Source: Veillonella parvula
GTDB lineage: Bacteria; Bacillota; Negativicutes; Veillonellales; Veillonellaceae
DNA length: 64,000 nucleotides
Assembly (NCBI RefSeq): GCF_036456085.1
Contig: NZ_CP138632.1
Span: 1,593,001-1,657,000 of the forward strand
Direction of reading: 5' to 3'
Shown here piece by piece: positions 26,113-33,917 of the stretch. A program made the translations under genes and the position numbers. Within the stretch, counting starts at the first letter, position 1. Each line of letters opens with the position of its first letter. The notes beneath the pieces were generated by a model. That model saw nothing but the letters and a program-made list of their open reading frames with translations. It was not told the origin of the DNA and made no database searches.

Positions 26113-26263
26113 ATTATTATTGATGGGACACCTCTATAGCTAGTGTTTTAAAAAGTGCTATTACCTATTGATGAGCGACTTAGGTCACTATGGAGCGAAG
26201 AGATAGGTAATAGCACTTTTTAATTAATTACGTATATAGTTCTCGGGCCCCATCAATAATAAT
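26113..26263. repeat. Long imperfect inverted repeat with conserved loop (copy B)
   Basis: Core stem AAAAAGTGCTATTACCTAT (26150-26168) with complement at 26203-26221. Loop 26175-26196 contains CGACTTAGGTCACTATGGAG, identical to copy A. Outer arms ATTATTATTGATGGG (26113-26127) and its complement (26249-26263) flank the core, the latter touching the stop codon of the SfsA fusion gene. The stem bases are unrelated to those of copy A. Confidence 0.75.
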
Positions 26264-27528
26264 TACCTATTAACTAGTTCATCTAGCATATTCATCCTGT
26301 AATTTTCTATTACATTCATAAAGGCTTGATTGTGTATCGGGTTTTCGCTCATTCCGAATAGATGGCTATTGCAGTCACAGTCGCTGCACCCAAAGTTCGG
26401 TACATTCCATTCCGCAATAGCTCGCACCGCATCAGCGAGAGCACATTCTACGTCAATTTTAGTTAGATCTACATCTGTGCTTTCACGAGCAGCCGGAGCA
26501 TCGTCAGAGAGTTTACCTTTACCCCATTCCTGAGAAGAAGTTGTCATAGCCTGCGGCCTCCCACTAGTACGAATCGGCAAGCCCGCTATCATTTCACAGT
26601 GACCGCGGAAGTAATCTAGATGCCAATGCATTTTCTTCCGTTTTCTTTTATGACGTTCAATGCGTTTCGTTAAATTTGCCTTCGCGGAACCAACGTACAT
26701 ATAGTAACCAGGTTTAAAATGCATCATCCCTTTAGAACCAATTTCGAGATCTAGATCGTAATTGAGGTGCATGACCATCACATACACGCCACTATCATGA
26801 GCCTCTGTGTCGAGGATACTACTAGGATAGGAACATTCATGTGTCACCGTAGGCATGGTGAAAGTCTCATCCCACGCCACAGCAACGGCTTTCCAATCTA
26901 ATGAAGGTGCCACCTCTTTAAAGGTTTTGGCAAATTCCAAATCCGTATGATAATCTGGCAAGAACCACTGCGCTTGGTCCCATTGTACGAGGAATAGAAC
27001 ACCCGTGTGGTAGCCTTCATTTTGTAATTCTTTCAGATGCAATAAGTGCTTGCGGCCTCGCTCTGTAATAGCATCAGGGAACATGGCTCCCTTCTTGGAG
27101 AACAAGGTACAAGACTTAACCTCCAATAAAAACTCATCCCCCTTATCATTGGTGAGGAGCAAATCAAAGCGAGATGATGTGCCGTGTAGTTTAACCGTAT
27201 ACTCCCGTCTCACTACGCACCACTCCTCCCAACCAGGGATACGTTTATTTTCAATCAAATGTTGCGCCACATCGTTGCTGTAGTTTGTATCGAGCATGAT
27301 AACAACGCCATCGCGCTCGATGCCTACCACGCGATATTTCGTCTTTGCATCCGGCTTGTCGTGAGGCACGATGTACATCGTTACCCCCGTAAACAAGAGC
27401 TCCCACATGCGACCAGGATTTGGCAAATGAGCGAGCACACTTTCACCATTCAAATCTAAAGTCACCACAAAACGATTCGGGCGGCCTATGTATGTTGCTT
27501 TTAAAATAGTATCGTAAAGGACTTTCAT
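26263..27528 (-). CDS. SfsA fused to a DUF123 (GIY-YIG-like) domain
   Basis: A 421-residue two-domain protein. Residues 1-230 match SfsA (sugar fermentation stimulation, a DNA/nucleotide-binding nuclease-like fold): RPNRFVVTLDLNGE, HLPNPGRMWELL, SRFDLLLTNDKG, LEVKSCTLF, ITERGRKHLLHL. Residues about 250-400 match DUF123: GVYVMVMHL, GYYMYVGSAKANLTKRIERH, WHLDYFRGH, and FGCSDCDCNSHLFG. A stretch of about 45 residues near 330-365 is inserted between the last two blocks. The fusion suggests one DNA-processing activity; the exact role is unknown in either family. SD GGAGAAACG precedes the ATG. Ends right at copy B, which could terminate it. Confidence 0.8.
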   Translation of the reverse strand: MKVLYDTILKATYIGRPNRFVVTLDLNGESVLAHLPNPGRMWELLFTGVTMYIVPHDKPDAKTKYRVVGIERDGVVIMLDTNYSNDVAQHLIENKRIPGWEEWCVVRREYTVKLHGTSSRFDLLLTNDKGDEFLLEVKSCTLFSKKGAMFPDAITERGRKHLLHLKELQNEGYHTGVLFLVQWDQAQWFLPDYHTDLEFAKTFKEVAPSLDWKAVAVAWDETFTMPTVTHECSYPSSILDTEAHDSGVYVMVMHLNYDLDLEIGSKGMMHFKPGYYMYVGSAKANLTKRIERHKRKRKKMHWHLDYFRGHCEMIAGLPIRTSGRPQAMTTSSQEWGKGKLSDDAPAARESTDVDLTKIDVECALADAVRAIAEWNVPNFGCSDCDCNSHLFGMSENPIHNQAFMNVIENYRMNMLDELVNR

Positions 27529-27699
27529 CGTTTCTCCTACATCAAGAACACTCTATATGTCTATTATACGATATGTAACCTTGGGTTTCATCTGTAAACA
27601 GTATCGTATATAATGATAGTTAGTAAATAATCAATAATTAATATTAAAAAAGTTCTATTTTTGTAGCTTGAGTTACATTATTGTTTGTTAAAATGGTTT

Positions 27700-27840
27700 A
27701 TACTAAGAGCGTCGGGTCAGTATTCTAAATACCCATACTGATCATTACGCCGGGTTTTGATGAGGCATCGCCTAGTTGATCTCATCCCACTTGTCCGTAT
27801 ATATGTGCGAAGCTTTCACAAAACCCTAGGGCGTAAATAA
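27700..27840 (+). ncRNA. Structured leader RNA candidate (possible riboswitch)
   Basis: Several nested complementary segments: TTACGCC (27744-27750) with GGCGTAA (27831-27837); GGGTTTTG with CAAAACCC; GATGAG with CTCATC around a 16-base loop; and a separate 5' hairpin TCAGTAT/ATACTGA that competes with an alternative GGG..TATT/AATA..CCC pairing. A -10-like TATACT lies just upstream near 27697. It ends about 85 bases before the reductase-like gene. No known riboswitch consensus recognised. The rest of the 393-base gap holds only a small hairpin near 27887-27910. Confidence 0.5.
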
Positions 27841-27922
27841 TTAATATATAAAGAGTTTAATAAATTAACTAAGTAGTTTTAGCCACTATTCTCCGCAGAG
27901 AGGGCTCGAGAAAGGATTTAAT

Positions 27923-28879
27923 ATGGCACAAATTGCAGCAAATTTACAACGCATAAAAAACGGTCAACGCCGTTATGCAATTACACCTCGCGTTCCTGCA
28001 GGTTTCATTCAACCAGATCAATTACAAAAATATATCGACGTAGCGAATGAGTTCGGCGCTGTTCTCAAATTAACTGGCAGCCAACGCATTATGATTACGA
28101 ATTTGAAAGCAGAAGACGTAGATAAAGCATGGGAAATGCTTGGTATGGAGCCAGCATACACTGTGTCCAACCGCGTGCGCAGCGTAAAAATCTGCCCAGG
28201 TACTACCTTCTGTAAACGTGCTAAACAAGACAGCGTACACCTTGGCATGCAAATTGAACGCAAATATTTATCTCTTGAAATGCCAAGTAAAATGAAGATC
28301 GGCGTGTCCGGTTGTCCAAACTCTTGTACTGAAAGCCGCATGAAAGATGTGGGCGTTATCGGTACTGTAGACGGTTGGAATGTATACGCTGGCGGTAGCG
28401 GCGGTGCGCATCCACGCATTGGCGACCTCATCGCAGAAGTTAAAACAGAAAAAGAAGCTCTTGCATTAGTTGATCGAATCATCGCATACTATAAAGAAAA
28501 CGCACAAATCGAACGCATGGGCGAATTCATCGACCGCATTGGTTTAGAGGCTTTCAAAGCAGCTGTATTGGGCGACCTTGAAGGTGCTCCAGCTGAAAGC
28601 AAGTCCGAAGAACCAGCTGTGTTCTTGCCTGGTCAAGGTAACGATCCTGAAGTAGAAGCACCACGTCTCGAAGCAGGGTCCCCTATCACTCCAGACACAA
28701 TTATTCGCGACATCGTTGAAACCTACCCACATGTTGTACCTGTATTACAAGGTATTGGTATGGGCTGCCTAGGTTGCCCATCTGCAACAGCTGAGCCATT
28801 ATGGCAAGCCGCAGAAATCCACGGTTTTAATGTATACGATTTAGTAGAGAAATTAGAAACAGCACGAAAAGGAGCTTAA
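27923..28879 (+). CDS. Sulfite/nitrite-reductase-type iron-sulfur protein with DUF1858 tail
   Basis: A 318-residue protein. Residues about 10-80 resemble the ferredoxin-like half domain of siroheme reductases (RRYAITPRVPAGFIQPDQL; GSQRIMITNL). Residues 90-140 hold a CPGTTFC plus SGCPNSC four-cysteine cluster motif that binds a [4Fe-4S] cluster, in siroheme enzymes bridged to siroheme. Residues about 250-310 are a DUF1858/ScdA-N-type domain (TPDTIIRDIVETYPHVVPVL, GCLGC) seen in hybrid-cluster and iron-repair proteins. It is shorter than full sulfite reductases, which have two such halves. AAAGGA precedes the start by six bases. A structured leader RNA lies upstream, and the next gene follows after one base. 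Confidence 0.75.
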   Translation: MAQIAANLQRIKNGQRRYAITPRVPAGFIQPDQLQKYIDVANEFGAVLKLTGSQRIMITNLKAEDVDKAWEMLGMEPAYTVSNRVRSVKICPGTTFCKRAKQDSVHLGMQIERKYLSLEMPSKMKIGVSGCPNSCTESRMKDVGVIGTVDGWNVYAGGSGGAHPRIGDLIAEVKTEKEALALVDRIIAYYKENAQIERMGEFIDRIGLEAFKAAVLGDLEGAPAESKSEEPAVFLPGQGNDPEVEAPRLEAGSPITPDTIIRDIVETYPHVVPVLQGIGMGCLGCPSATAEPLWQAAEIHGFNVYDLVEKLETARKGA

Positions 28880-28880
28880 T

Positions 28881-29546
28881 ATGTCCGCATTCTTAGGTCA
28901 CATCCATTACTGGTTATATCGCAAAATTCAATTGCTCGTTGAGCGTGAAAATTTGATTTTAGAAAAAACTTCTAAAGTTGTTGATGATTTAGCGGAGGAA
29001 CTACACTCCATCTCCGTAGATACATACGGCGAGCCAATTAATCCAAGCATTCCCTTGGAAAACATCATCGACCATGGCAATATTCACGGCTGGTTAGCTA
29101 ACCAAATCAACATTGCTTCCGTTCGTGAAGCAGCTTTCATCAAAGATATGCTCGACACAAATTCCGGCGATGAAGCAGTACACGTAGTAACCGCTATTCT
29201 AGATGCCTTTGCAGTACAAGGCCAAGCATGTGGCGTTGTGGCTCAAGATAACCTTGAAGAACACACTGCACCAGCGATTTACAATGCGTTACAAAACTTC
29301 TACGTAAATGGCATGCCTTGCGATGGTGGTGACCAAGTGGTTTCTGAAAGCCCAGACGAGTTTACCTGGGTTGGCGACCACAGATTACAAGTAGGCTACT
29401 GGCGTACAGCGGGCGTTGACCCTAAGTTCATGGCATTAGCTTACCAAACATGGTTCGAGGCCTTTGTAAAAGCTATCGATCCAGCATTTGAACTTGTAAC
29501 GACAGAAGAAAATGGCACACGTTTATATACCATTCGTAAAAAATAA
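28881..29546 (+). CDS. Uncharacterised partner of the reductase-like protein
   Basis: A 221-residue soluble protein beginning MSAFLGHIHYWLYRKIQLLV, one base after the previous stop, with AAAGGAG overlapping that gene's end. Features: GHIHYWL near the N-terminus, NIHGWLANQINIASVREAAF, GMPCDGG near 150 and WVGDHRLQVGYW. The several His, Cys and Trp could bind a metal or cofactor. I do not recognise a family. Tight coupling suggests it works with the iron-sulfur protein, for example as a maturation factor or second subunit. Confidence 0.6.
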   Translation: MSAFLGHIHYWLYRKIQLLVERENLILEKTSKVVDDLAEELHSISVDTYGEPINPSIPLENIIDHGNIHGWLANQINIASVREAAFIKDMLDTNSGDEAVHVVTAILDAFAVQGQACGVVAQDNLEEHTAPAIYNALQNFYVNGMPCDGGDQVVSESPDEFTWVGDHRLQVGYWRTAGVDPKFMALAYQTWFEAFVKAIDPAFELVTTEENGTRLYTIRKK

Positions 29547-29578
29547 TATAAACTATCTACTCTCAGATATATGTACTG

Positions 29579-29607
29579 AAAAAGGAGCGTAACTTACGCT
29601 CCTTTTT
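29579..29607 (+). terminator. Intrinsic terminator of the reductase-like operon
   Basis: AAAAAGGAGCGTAA (29579-29592) pairs with TTACGCTCCTTTTT (29594-29607) around a single base. Confidence 0.85.
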
Positions 29608-29779
29608 TCATACCTATTTTTATATAAATTATACAATAGCTTAACTATTTTCGAAACTGTAGCCATAAGCACAGCATTGATAAACAATATCATTTATAAT
29701 ACAATTATAAGATAGATATACAACATAGTATATATTACATTAAACTTTCAATATAAAAATTAGAACTAGGAGGTCCATT

Positions 29780-30067
29780 ATGGCAGGCACAGTTAATCAA
29801 GAATTAGGTTTATTATTCCAAGGTCCTAACTATGTAATCGTAAAAAAAGGCGGCAAGGCTGGTGAAAAGGTGGAAAAACATAACCACCCTGAAGCTAATG
29901 TCATTTTTACAGTTGTAAAAGGTAAAGTACAAGTATTTCTTAATGAAACTGAAGAGCATGTACTCGTACCAGGCCAAGTATTGGAATTCAACGGCGACAA
30001 CTACATCCAAGCTACACTCGTAGAAGACAGCGAATTCGTTGTAAACCTCATTCATAAACCAGAATAA
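29780..30067 (+). CDS. Small cupin-domain protein
   Basis: A 95-residue single cupin. The metal-binding motif is seen as KHNHPEANVIFTVVKGKVQV (residues 37-56, two His and Glu) with the second motif GQVLEFNGDNYIQATLVED. Small stand-alone cupins act as sensors or isomerases; the role here is unknown. AGGAGG precedes the ATG by eight bases. Own transcription unit, closed by a terminator on its 3' side. Confidence 0.8.
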   Translation: MAGTVNQELGLLFQGPNYVIVKKGGKAGEKVEKHNHPEANVIFTVVKGKVQVFLNETEEHVLVPGQVLEFNGDNYIQATLVEDSEFVVNLIHKPE

Positions 30068-30072
30068 AATAC

Positions 30073-30105
30073 AAAAGGACAGTTGATACAAGCAACTGTC
30101 CTTTT
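30073..30105 (+). terminator. Intrinsic terminator of the cupin gene
   Basis: AAAAGGACAGTTG (30073-30085) pairs with CAACTGTCCTTTT (30093-30105). Confidence 0.8.
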
Positions 30106-30230
30106 TATATGAATTATGTATTAAAGAGAAATCATATAGTTATTAAGTTTTATAGAACTGTTCAATAGTTCAGTTATATCCATAGTTATTAAATACTTAT
30201 AGAGTAATACATAGTCTAAAAAATATTCTT

Positions 30231-30752
30231 TTAAAAGGAATTATAGGTTGTAAATTCACTCACATCAAAGCGTTTCGTATGGCCTGGTGCAGGAACACAG
30301 TCTGGATGAGGGTAACCAATTGGGAAGATGGCTACAGGGATGATATTATCAGGCAAGTTATATGCCTTGCGTACTTTAGCAGGATCAAAGTGAGCAATCC
30401 ACGTTGTACCTAAACCGATATCGGCCACGGTAAACATAATGTGGGATCCTACAATGCTAGCATCTACAACCCCCATATCCGCATCATCGTATTCTCGCTT
30501 CCAGCTCACCGTATTATCGTAACAGACAATAATTGCTAACGGTGCATTGAAGTGACCATTAGTGCAATCTTTTAGTTTCTTTAAGCTATCTTCTGTATTT
30601 AACACGAGCAGTCGTTGCGGCTGGTAATTATGAGCCGTAGGTGCTAATCTAGCAACTTCTAACAAAATATCTAGCTTCTCCTGCTCCACTGGTCGACTAT
30701 CGAATTTTCGAACCGAATACCGCTCTGTGGCTAATGCTTTAAAATCTTTCAT
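30231..30752 (-). CDS. Nitroreductase-family flavoprotein
   Basis: A 173-residue FMN-dependent nitroreductase: ATERYSVRKFDSRPV (FMN phosphate-binding RxSxRxF) at residues 8-22, RLAPTAHNYQPQRLLV near 35, and GLGTTWIAHFDPAKVRKAYNLPD near 114-136. These enzymes reduce nitroaromatics, quinones or flavins with NAD(P)H. AAAGGAG precedes the ATG by nine bases. It stands alone between two terminators. Confidence 0.85.
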   Translation of the reverse strand: MKDFKALATERYSVRKFDSRPVEQEKLDILLEVARLAPTAHNYQPQRLLVLNTEDSLKKLKDCTNGHFNAPLAIIVCYDNTVSWKREYDDADMGVVDASIVGSHIMFTVADIGLGTTWIAHFDPAKVRKAYNLPDNIIPVAIFPIGYPHPDCVPAPGHTKRFDVSEFTTYNSF

Positions 30753-30799
30753 TAAATCTCACTCCTTTATCGGATTCATCCAAATGTATTTTAATAAAT

Positions 30800-30832
30800 A
30801 ACCCCCTAGCTGATACCTCAGTTAGGGGGTTT
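30800..30832 (-). terminator. Terminator of the Skp/OmpH gene
   Basis: AACCCCCTAGCTGA (30800-30813) pairs with TCAGTTAGGGGGTT (30819-30832), eight bases after the gene's stop on the minus strand. Confidence 0.85.
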
Positions 30833-30840
30833 TGTGCTTA

Positions 30841-31299
30841 TTATTTTTTAAGACGGCTAATTACTTCGTTAGTAATGTTTTCGATTTTGCTGTTAGCGTC
30901 AGCAGCACGAATTGTGTATGGATCATCCAATACTACGTCCATTTGTTTTTCAACACGGATAGCTTCAACAGTGTTGTGAATTGCTTGCATCATAGGTTGA
31001 GCAATTTTATTGATTTCTTCGTTTTCTTTTTGAAGCAATGGAGCTACAGTTTTGTTGAATTCTGCTTCTGCTTGTGCAGAGTCTTTAATTTTTTCAATTT
31101 CTTGTACTTTTTTTTCAATTTGTGGACGGTATTGAGCGTCTACTTGTTGCATCTTCATATCTAATGCACCGTAGCCAGGGTAGCTATTTACTACTTGGCT
31201 CATATTTACTAAGCCAATGTTGGCAGCACTTGCTACTGCAGCAGTAGCAGACATAGCACCAACGATAGCTAAGGTAGTCAATTTTTTAGATAATTTCAT
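30841..31299 (-). CDS. OmpH/Skp-family periplasmic chaperone
   Basis: A 152-residue secreted protein: signal peptide MKLSKKLTTLAIVGAMSATA with cleavage after ASA, then NIGLVNMSQVVNSYPGYG, the family's N-terminal strand, a long charged helical middle (the jellyfish-like arms of Skp, here with QVDAQYRPQIEKKVQEIEK), and the closing VEKQMDVVLDD...NEVISRLKK. Skp holds unfolded outer-membrane proteins in the periplasm, so its presence supports a two-membrane envelope. GAGGAGG precedes the ATG at 31299. Confidence 0.85.
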   Translation of the reverse strand: MKLSKKLTTLAIVGAMSATAAVASAANIGLVNMSQVVNSYPGYGALDMKMQQVDAQYRPQIEKKVQEIEKIKDSAQAEAEFNKTVAPLLQKENEEINKIAQPMMQAIHNTVEAIRVEKQMDVVLDDPYTIRAADANSKIENITNEVISRLKK

Positions 31300-31355
31300 C
31301 TGAAATCCTCCTCGATTAAAAGTGTCACTATACAATCCAATAGTGTACTATTTTT

Positions 31356-31384
31356 ACTATAACAAATCTTGCTAACTTTCACAA
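31356..31384 (-). promoter_or_regulatory. Promoter of the Skp/OmpH gene
   Basis: Read on the minus strand: -35 TTGTGA (31384-31379), exactly 17 bases, -10 TATAGT (31361-31356). The -35 overlaps a GTGAAAG heptamer. In 31385-31579 there is one further imperfect hairpin (ACCCACA near 31451 with TGTGGG near 31508) and nothing else I can support. Confidence 0.55.
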
Positions 31385-31579
31385 GACTATGATAAATAGC
31401 ATAATAAAGGCCTATGAACTACTTATGAAAGTTATTAGAACTTAAAATAATACCCACAAGCATACTCTGAGACCCTTAAAGCAGTCGATACAAACATATT
31501 CAGAACACACATGTGGGCATTTCGTCTTTCACCAATTATTTATAATTTGTCATCAAATTATGGTTTATTATTCACCAAA

Positions 31580-31957
31580 TTATTGTTCATCATTTAAATA
31601 GATGTATTTATCGGATTTCAATTTGGACACGAGATCAGGTACCAAACCGATAAGACGATCAAAGCTGCTGCTGTAAGGATTGCCCTTAATGTTGAACAAT
31701 TCGATGCGGTCACCTTTAATGACAAGGATCGCACTTGGTTCCATCTTGGCACCACCGCCACCGCCGCCAGACTCTTGGCTTTTATTGGCTGTGCAGTGGT
31801 TTGTACCAGTACCGAAGCCAAAGGTTACATCAACAAATGGAACGAGTGTGGTATCACCGATTTGCACAGCTTCACCAACTACAGTTTCCACTTTAATCAT
31901 ATTTTTAAACTTCTCGAATAGGACTTCCAAATTCTCTTTTACATTACTGTTCTCCAT
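31580..31957 (-). CDS. GerW/YtfJ-family protein
   Basis: A 125-residue protein with all hallmarks of the YtfJ/GerW family: VVGEAVQIGDTTLVPFVDV, FGFGTG, a glycine run GGGGGG followed by AKMEPSAILVIKGD, and a C-terminal LVPDLVSKL. In spore formers GerW aids germination; the family is also common in non-sporulating Firmicutes, and Veillonella is thought not to sporulate. The DUF2953 gene upstream is the usual YtfI partner, here 83 bases away and in the same direction. The ATG at 31957 has GGAGG seven bases upstream; a start 18 codons earlier is unlikely. Confidence 0.85.
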   Translation of the reverse strand: MENSNVKENLEVLFEKFKNMIKVETVVGEAVQIGDTTLVPFVDVTFGFGTGTNHCTANKSQESGGGGGGAKMEPSAILVIKGDRIELFNIKGNPYSSSFDRLIGLVPDLVSKLKSDKYIYLNDEQ

Positions 31958-32040
31958 CACAGTACCTCCGCTTTTTGTGAAAGTATTATTATTATAGCTA
32001 TAATAATACAACTCATATACTCAATTGACTTTATATATCC

Positions 32041-33186
32041 TTACGCTGTTTGACCCTGTTCGGCTTTTAGCTTTTCTAGCTGCTTTGCTTCCTTCCGTTT
32101 AACCCAGAAGACACGAGCACTTTCACCCAATAGGGAACGCATAGGTTTAGATACCAAGAATCTAGTACCATACCACGCCAATACGGCAAGAATCATACGA
32201 CCTTTAATATGGCCGCTGCCTTCAGCTACCCAGTTCACATAATCTATCTCAATAGACTCTGCTTGCTCAGGCCAAATGCTATACAACATAGATGCAATAA
32301 GCCCCATCCGATACGGATCGCCAATGCCAAATCGGCCCTCTATAGCCATATCACGTGGTTTAGAGTGGTTATAGCATCGTTTCGACACAAGGAATATCTG
32401 ACGCCACAACTCTGTATTTCTCAAGTGTTTCATGAACCAGAATGTAGGAATTTCAGACTTGAATGATGCTACCGGATCATTGGGATCAGGCTTTCCAAAA
32501 CGTTGTTTCACAGTCGTTTTAATATCATTTACCTTTGTAAATACCTTTTCCTTGATAGAGCCGTCACTATTGAAAGTAACATGACTTACCACTTCATCAT
32601 CATCTTGAATATGAGCCGTTGGATCTTGTTGTATCGAATCATACCGCTCAGCACGAGCTTGTGCATCCATATCCTTAGAAGCCGCATCAGGTCGCTCAAT
32701 GCGCTCCTTTGCCCTAGGTGCGCTCCCCGCCCCTGGTGATTCGTCATCATCAAAGATTGTATCGGAGCCTTGGGCGCTCTTCAAGTCATCAAAGCTTGTG
32801 CCGCTAGAGCTTGCAGTTGGACCTTGTCCGCCTCCTTGCATAGCCTTTGCAAAAGCTTCTGCTTGTGATATGTCGCCGTCATCATCCATTACCTTTTGAT
32901 ATTCTTCATCTACACGATTTTCAAGCCATTGTTCATAGTCTTTCACAGGACCGATCTTAAGTACACCTAAAACGTATAATTCCTTAAAAAATGGTTTATT
33001 TTGAATGTACGCTAAGTGGAGTGAAAATACGCGCCACAGCCATTTGATGCGCAGTTCGCCACGATATGGCGTCCGTCCATCAATTTCGATGCTATATGTG
33101 ATTGGTGCCAGTAGGATAGTCAAGATGAGTGCTACAATGATGGCCACAATAACGAGGGCCACAATAGCCACTGTACTCAACCACAT
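32041..33186 (-). CDS. DUF2953 membrane protein (YtfI-like)
   Basis: About 381 residues: an N-terminal membrane helix (VAIVALVIVAIIVALILTIL) then TYSIEIDGRTPYRGELRIKW, typical of DUF2953; a long polar, low-complexity insert near residues 90-220; then FWFMKHLRNTELWRQIFLVSKRCYNHSKP and FGIGDPYRMGLIASMLYSIWP. It pairs with the GerW-like gene as in Bacillus ytfIJ. Start is uncertain: ATG at 33186 lies only two bases after AGGAGG, while TTG at 33180 has an ideal eight-base gap; I give the ATG. Role unknown. Confidence 0.75.
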   Translation of the reverse strand: MWLSTVAIVALVIVAIIVALILTILLAPITYSIEIDGRTPYRGELRIKWLWRVFSLHLAYIQNKPFFKELYVLGVLKIGPVKDYEQWLENRVDEEYQKVMDDDGDISQAEAFAKAMQGGGQGPTASSSGTSFDDLKSAQGSDTIFDDDESPGAGSAPRAKERIERPDAASKDMDAQARAERYDSIQQDPTAHIQDDDEVVSHVTFNSDGSIKEKVFTKVNDIKTTVKQRFGKPDPNDPVASFKSEIPTFWFMKHLRNTELWRQIFLVSKRCYNHSKPRDMAIEGRFGIGDPYRMGLIASMLYSIWPEQAESIEIDYVNWVAEGSGHIKGRMILAVLAWYGTRFLVSKPMRSLLGESARVFWVKRKEAKQLEKLKAEQGQTA

Positions 33187-33209
33187 CACCTCCTTAGGTG
33201 TTCCTATGA

Positions 33210-33788
33210 TTAGTTTTCAATGCCTTTTCGAGCCATTACGCCTTGTAGGTAGTAATGTTTAATCTCTTTCATCTCCGTTACGAGATCGGCCTCATCAATT
33301 AATTCTTGAGGAGCCCCACGACCCGTAAATACGAGTTCCGTTTCTGGATGACGAGCATCGAGTAAAGCTTTAGTTTTATCCCATGTAATGAGTTCAAAGA
33401 AGAGAGCCATATTGTACTCATCAAGTACAACGAGGTCGTACTCACCACTGCTGATCGCAGCAAGTGCACGTTCATAGCCTTTTTCGATGAGAGCTACATA
33501 ATCCTTCGGAGGATTACCAGACTCAAAGACAACGACTTCATCGCCCCATTTAGCAAGTTCATCCTTACTCTTCATGCCTTCTTTGATGATAAAGAATGGC
33601 TTGCCCACAGTTTCTAACGTTAAATTTGTTAAGGTAGGTAAAATAGTATGTTCACTATATACTTTAGATTTCATAAATTGTAAGAAGAGGACTTTCTTGC
33701 CAGCGCCGATGGCACGAATAGCTAGGCCAATTGCGGCAGTTGTTTTGCCCTTGCCTTCGCCGGTATAAACTTGTACATAGGCCTTCAT
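33210..33788 (-). CDS. cobO: Cob(I)yrinic acid a,c-diamide adenosyltransferase
   Basis: A 192-residue CobA/CobO/BtuR-type enzyme that transfers the adenosyl group of ATP to the corrinoid cobalt. P-loop GEGKGKTTAAIG at residues 10-21, FLQFMKSKVYSEH near 37, the family's VVLDEYNMAL near 118 and VFTGRGAPQELIDEADLVTEM near 147. GGAGG precedes the ATG at 33788 by seven bases. It supplies or scavenges adenosylcobalamin; MetH, encoded at 40811, needs the methyl form of the same cofactor. Confidence 0.9.
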   Translation of the reverse strand: MKAYVQVYTGEGKGKTTAAIGLAIRAIGAGKKVLFLQFMKSKVYSEHTILPTLTNLTLETVGKPFFIIKEGMKSKDELAKWGDEVVVFESGNPPKDYVALIEKGYERALAAISSGEYDLVVLDEYNMALFFELITWDKTKALLDARHPETELVFTGRGAPQELIDEADLVTEMKEIKHYYLQGVMARKGIEN

Positions 33789-33844
33789 AGATATACCTCC
33801 GTTCATATACTTTTATTTTACAATATATATATACAAAAGGAAAG

Positions 33845-33892
33845 AAAAAGAACTTGCTATAAGCGCATATGCACGCATAACAAGTTCTTTTT
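33845..33892 (-). terminator. Terminator between the M23 peptidase and cobO genes
   Basis: AAAAAGAACTTG (33845-33856) pairs with CAAGTTCTTTTT (33881-33892); the loop can itself fold (TATAAGCGCATATGCACGCATA). Confidence 0.75.
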
Positions 33893-33917
33893 AGGTCTTA
33901 TATAAGCTTTTATATTT

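Noticed and set aside
31451-31514. Imperfect hairpin as a seventh member of the conserved-loop family
   Set aside because: Loop has AGTCG but lacks CTCCAT/ATGGAG, and the stem is short.
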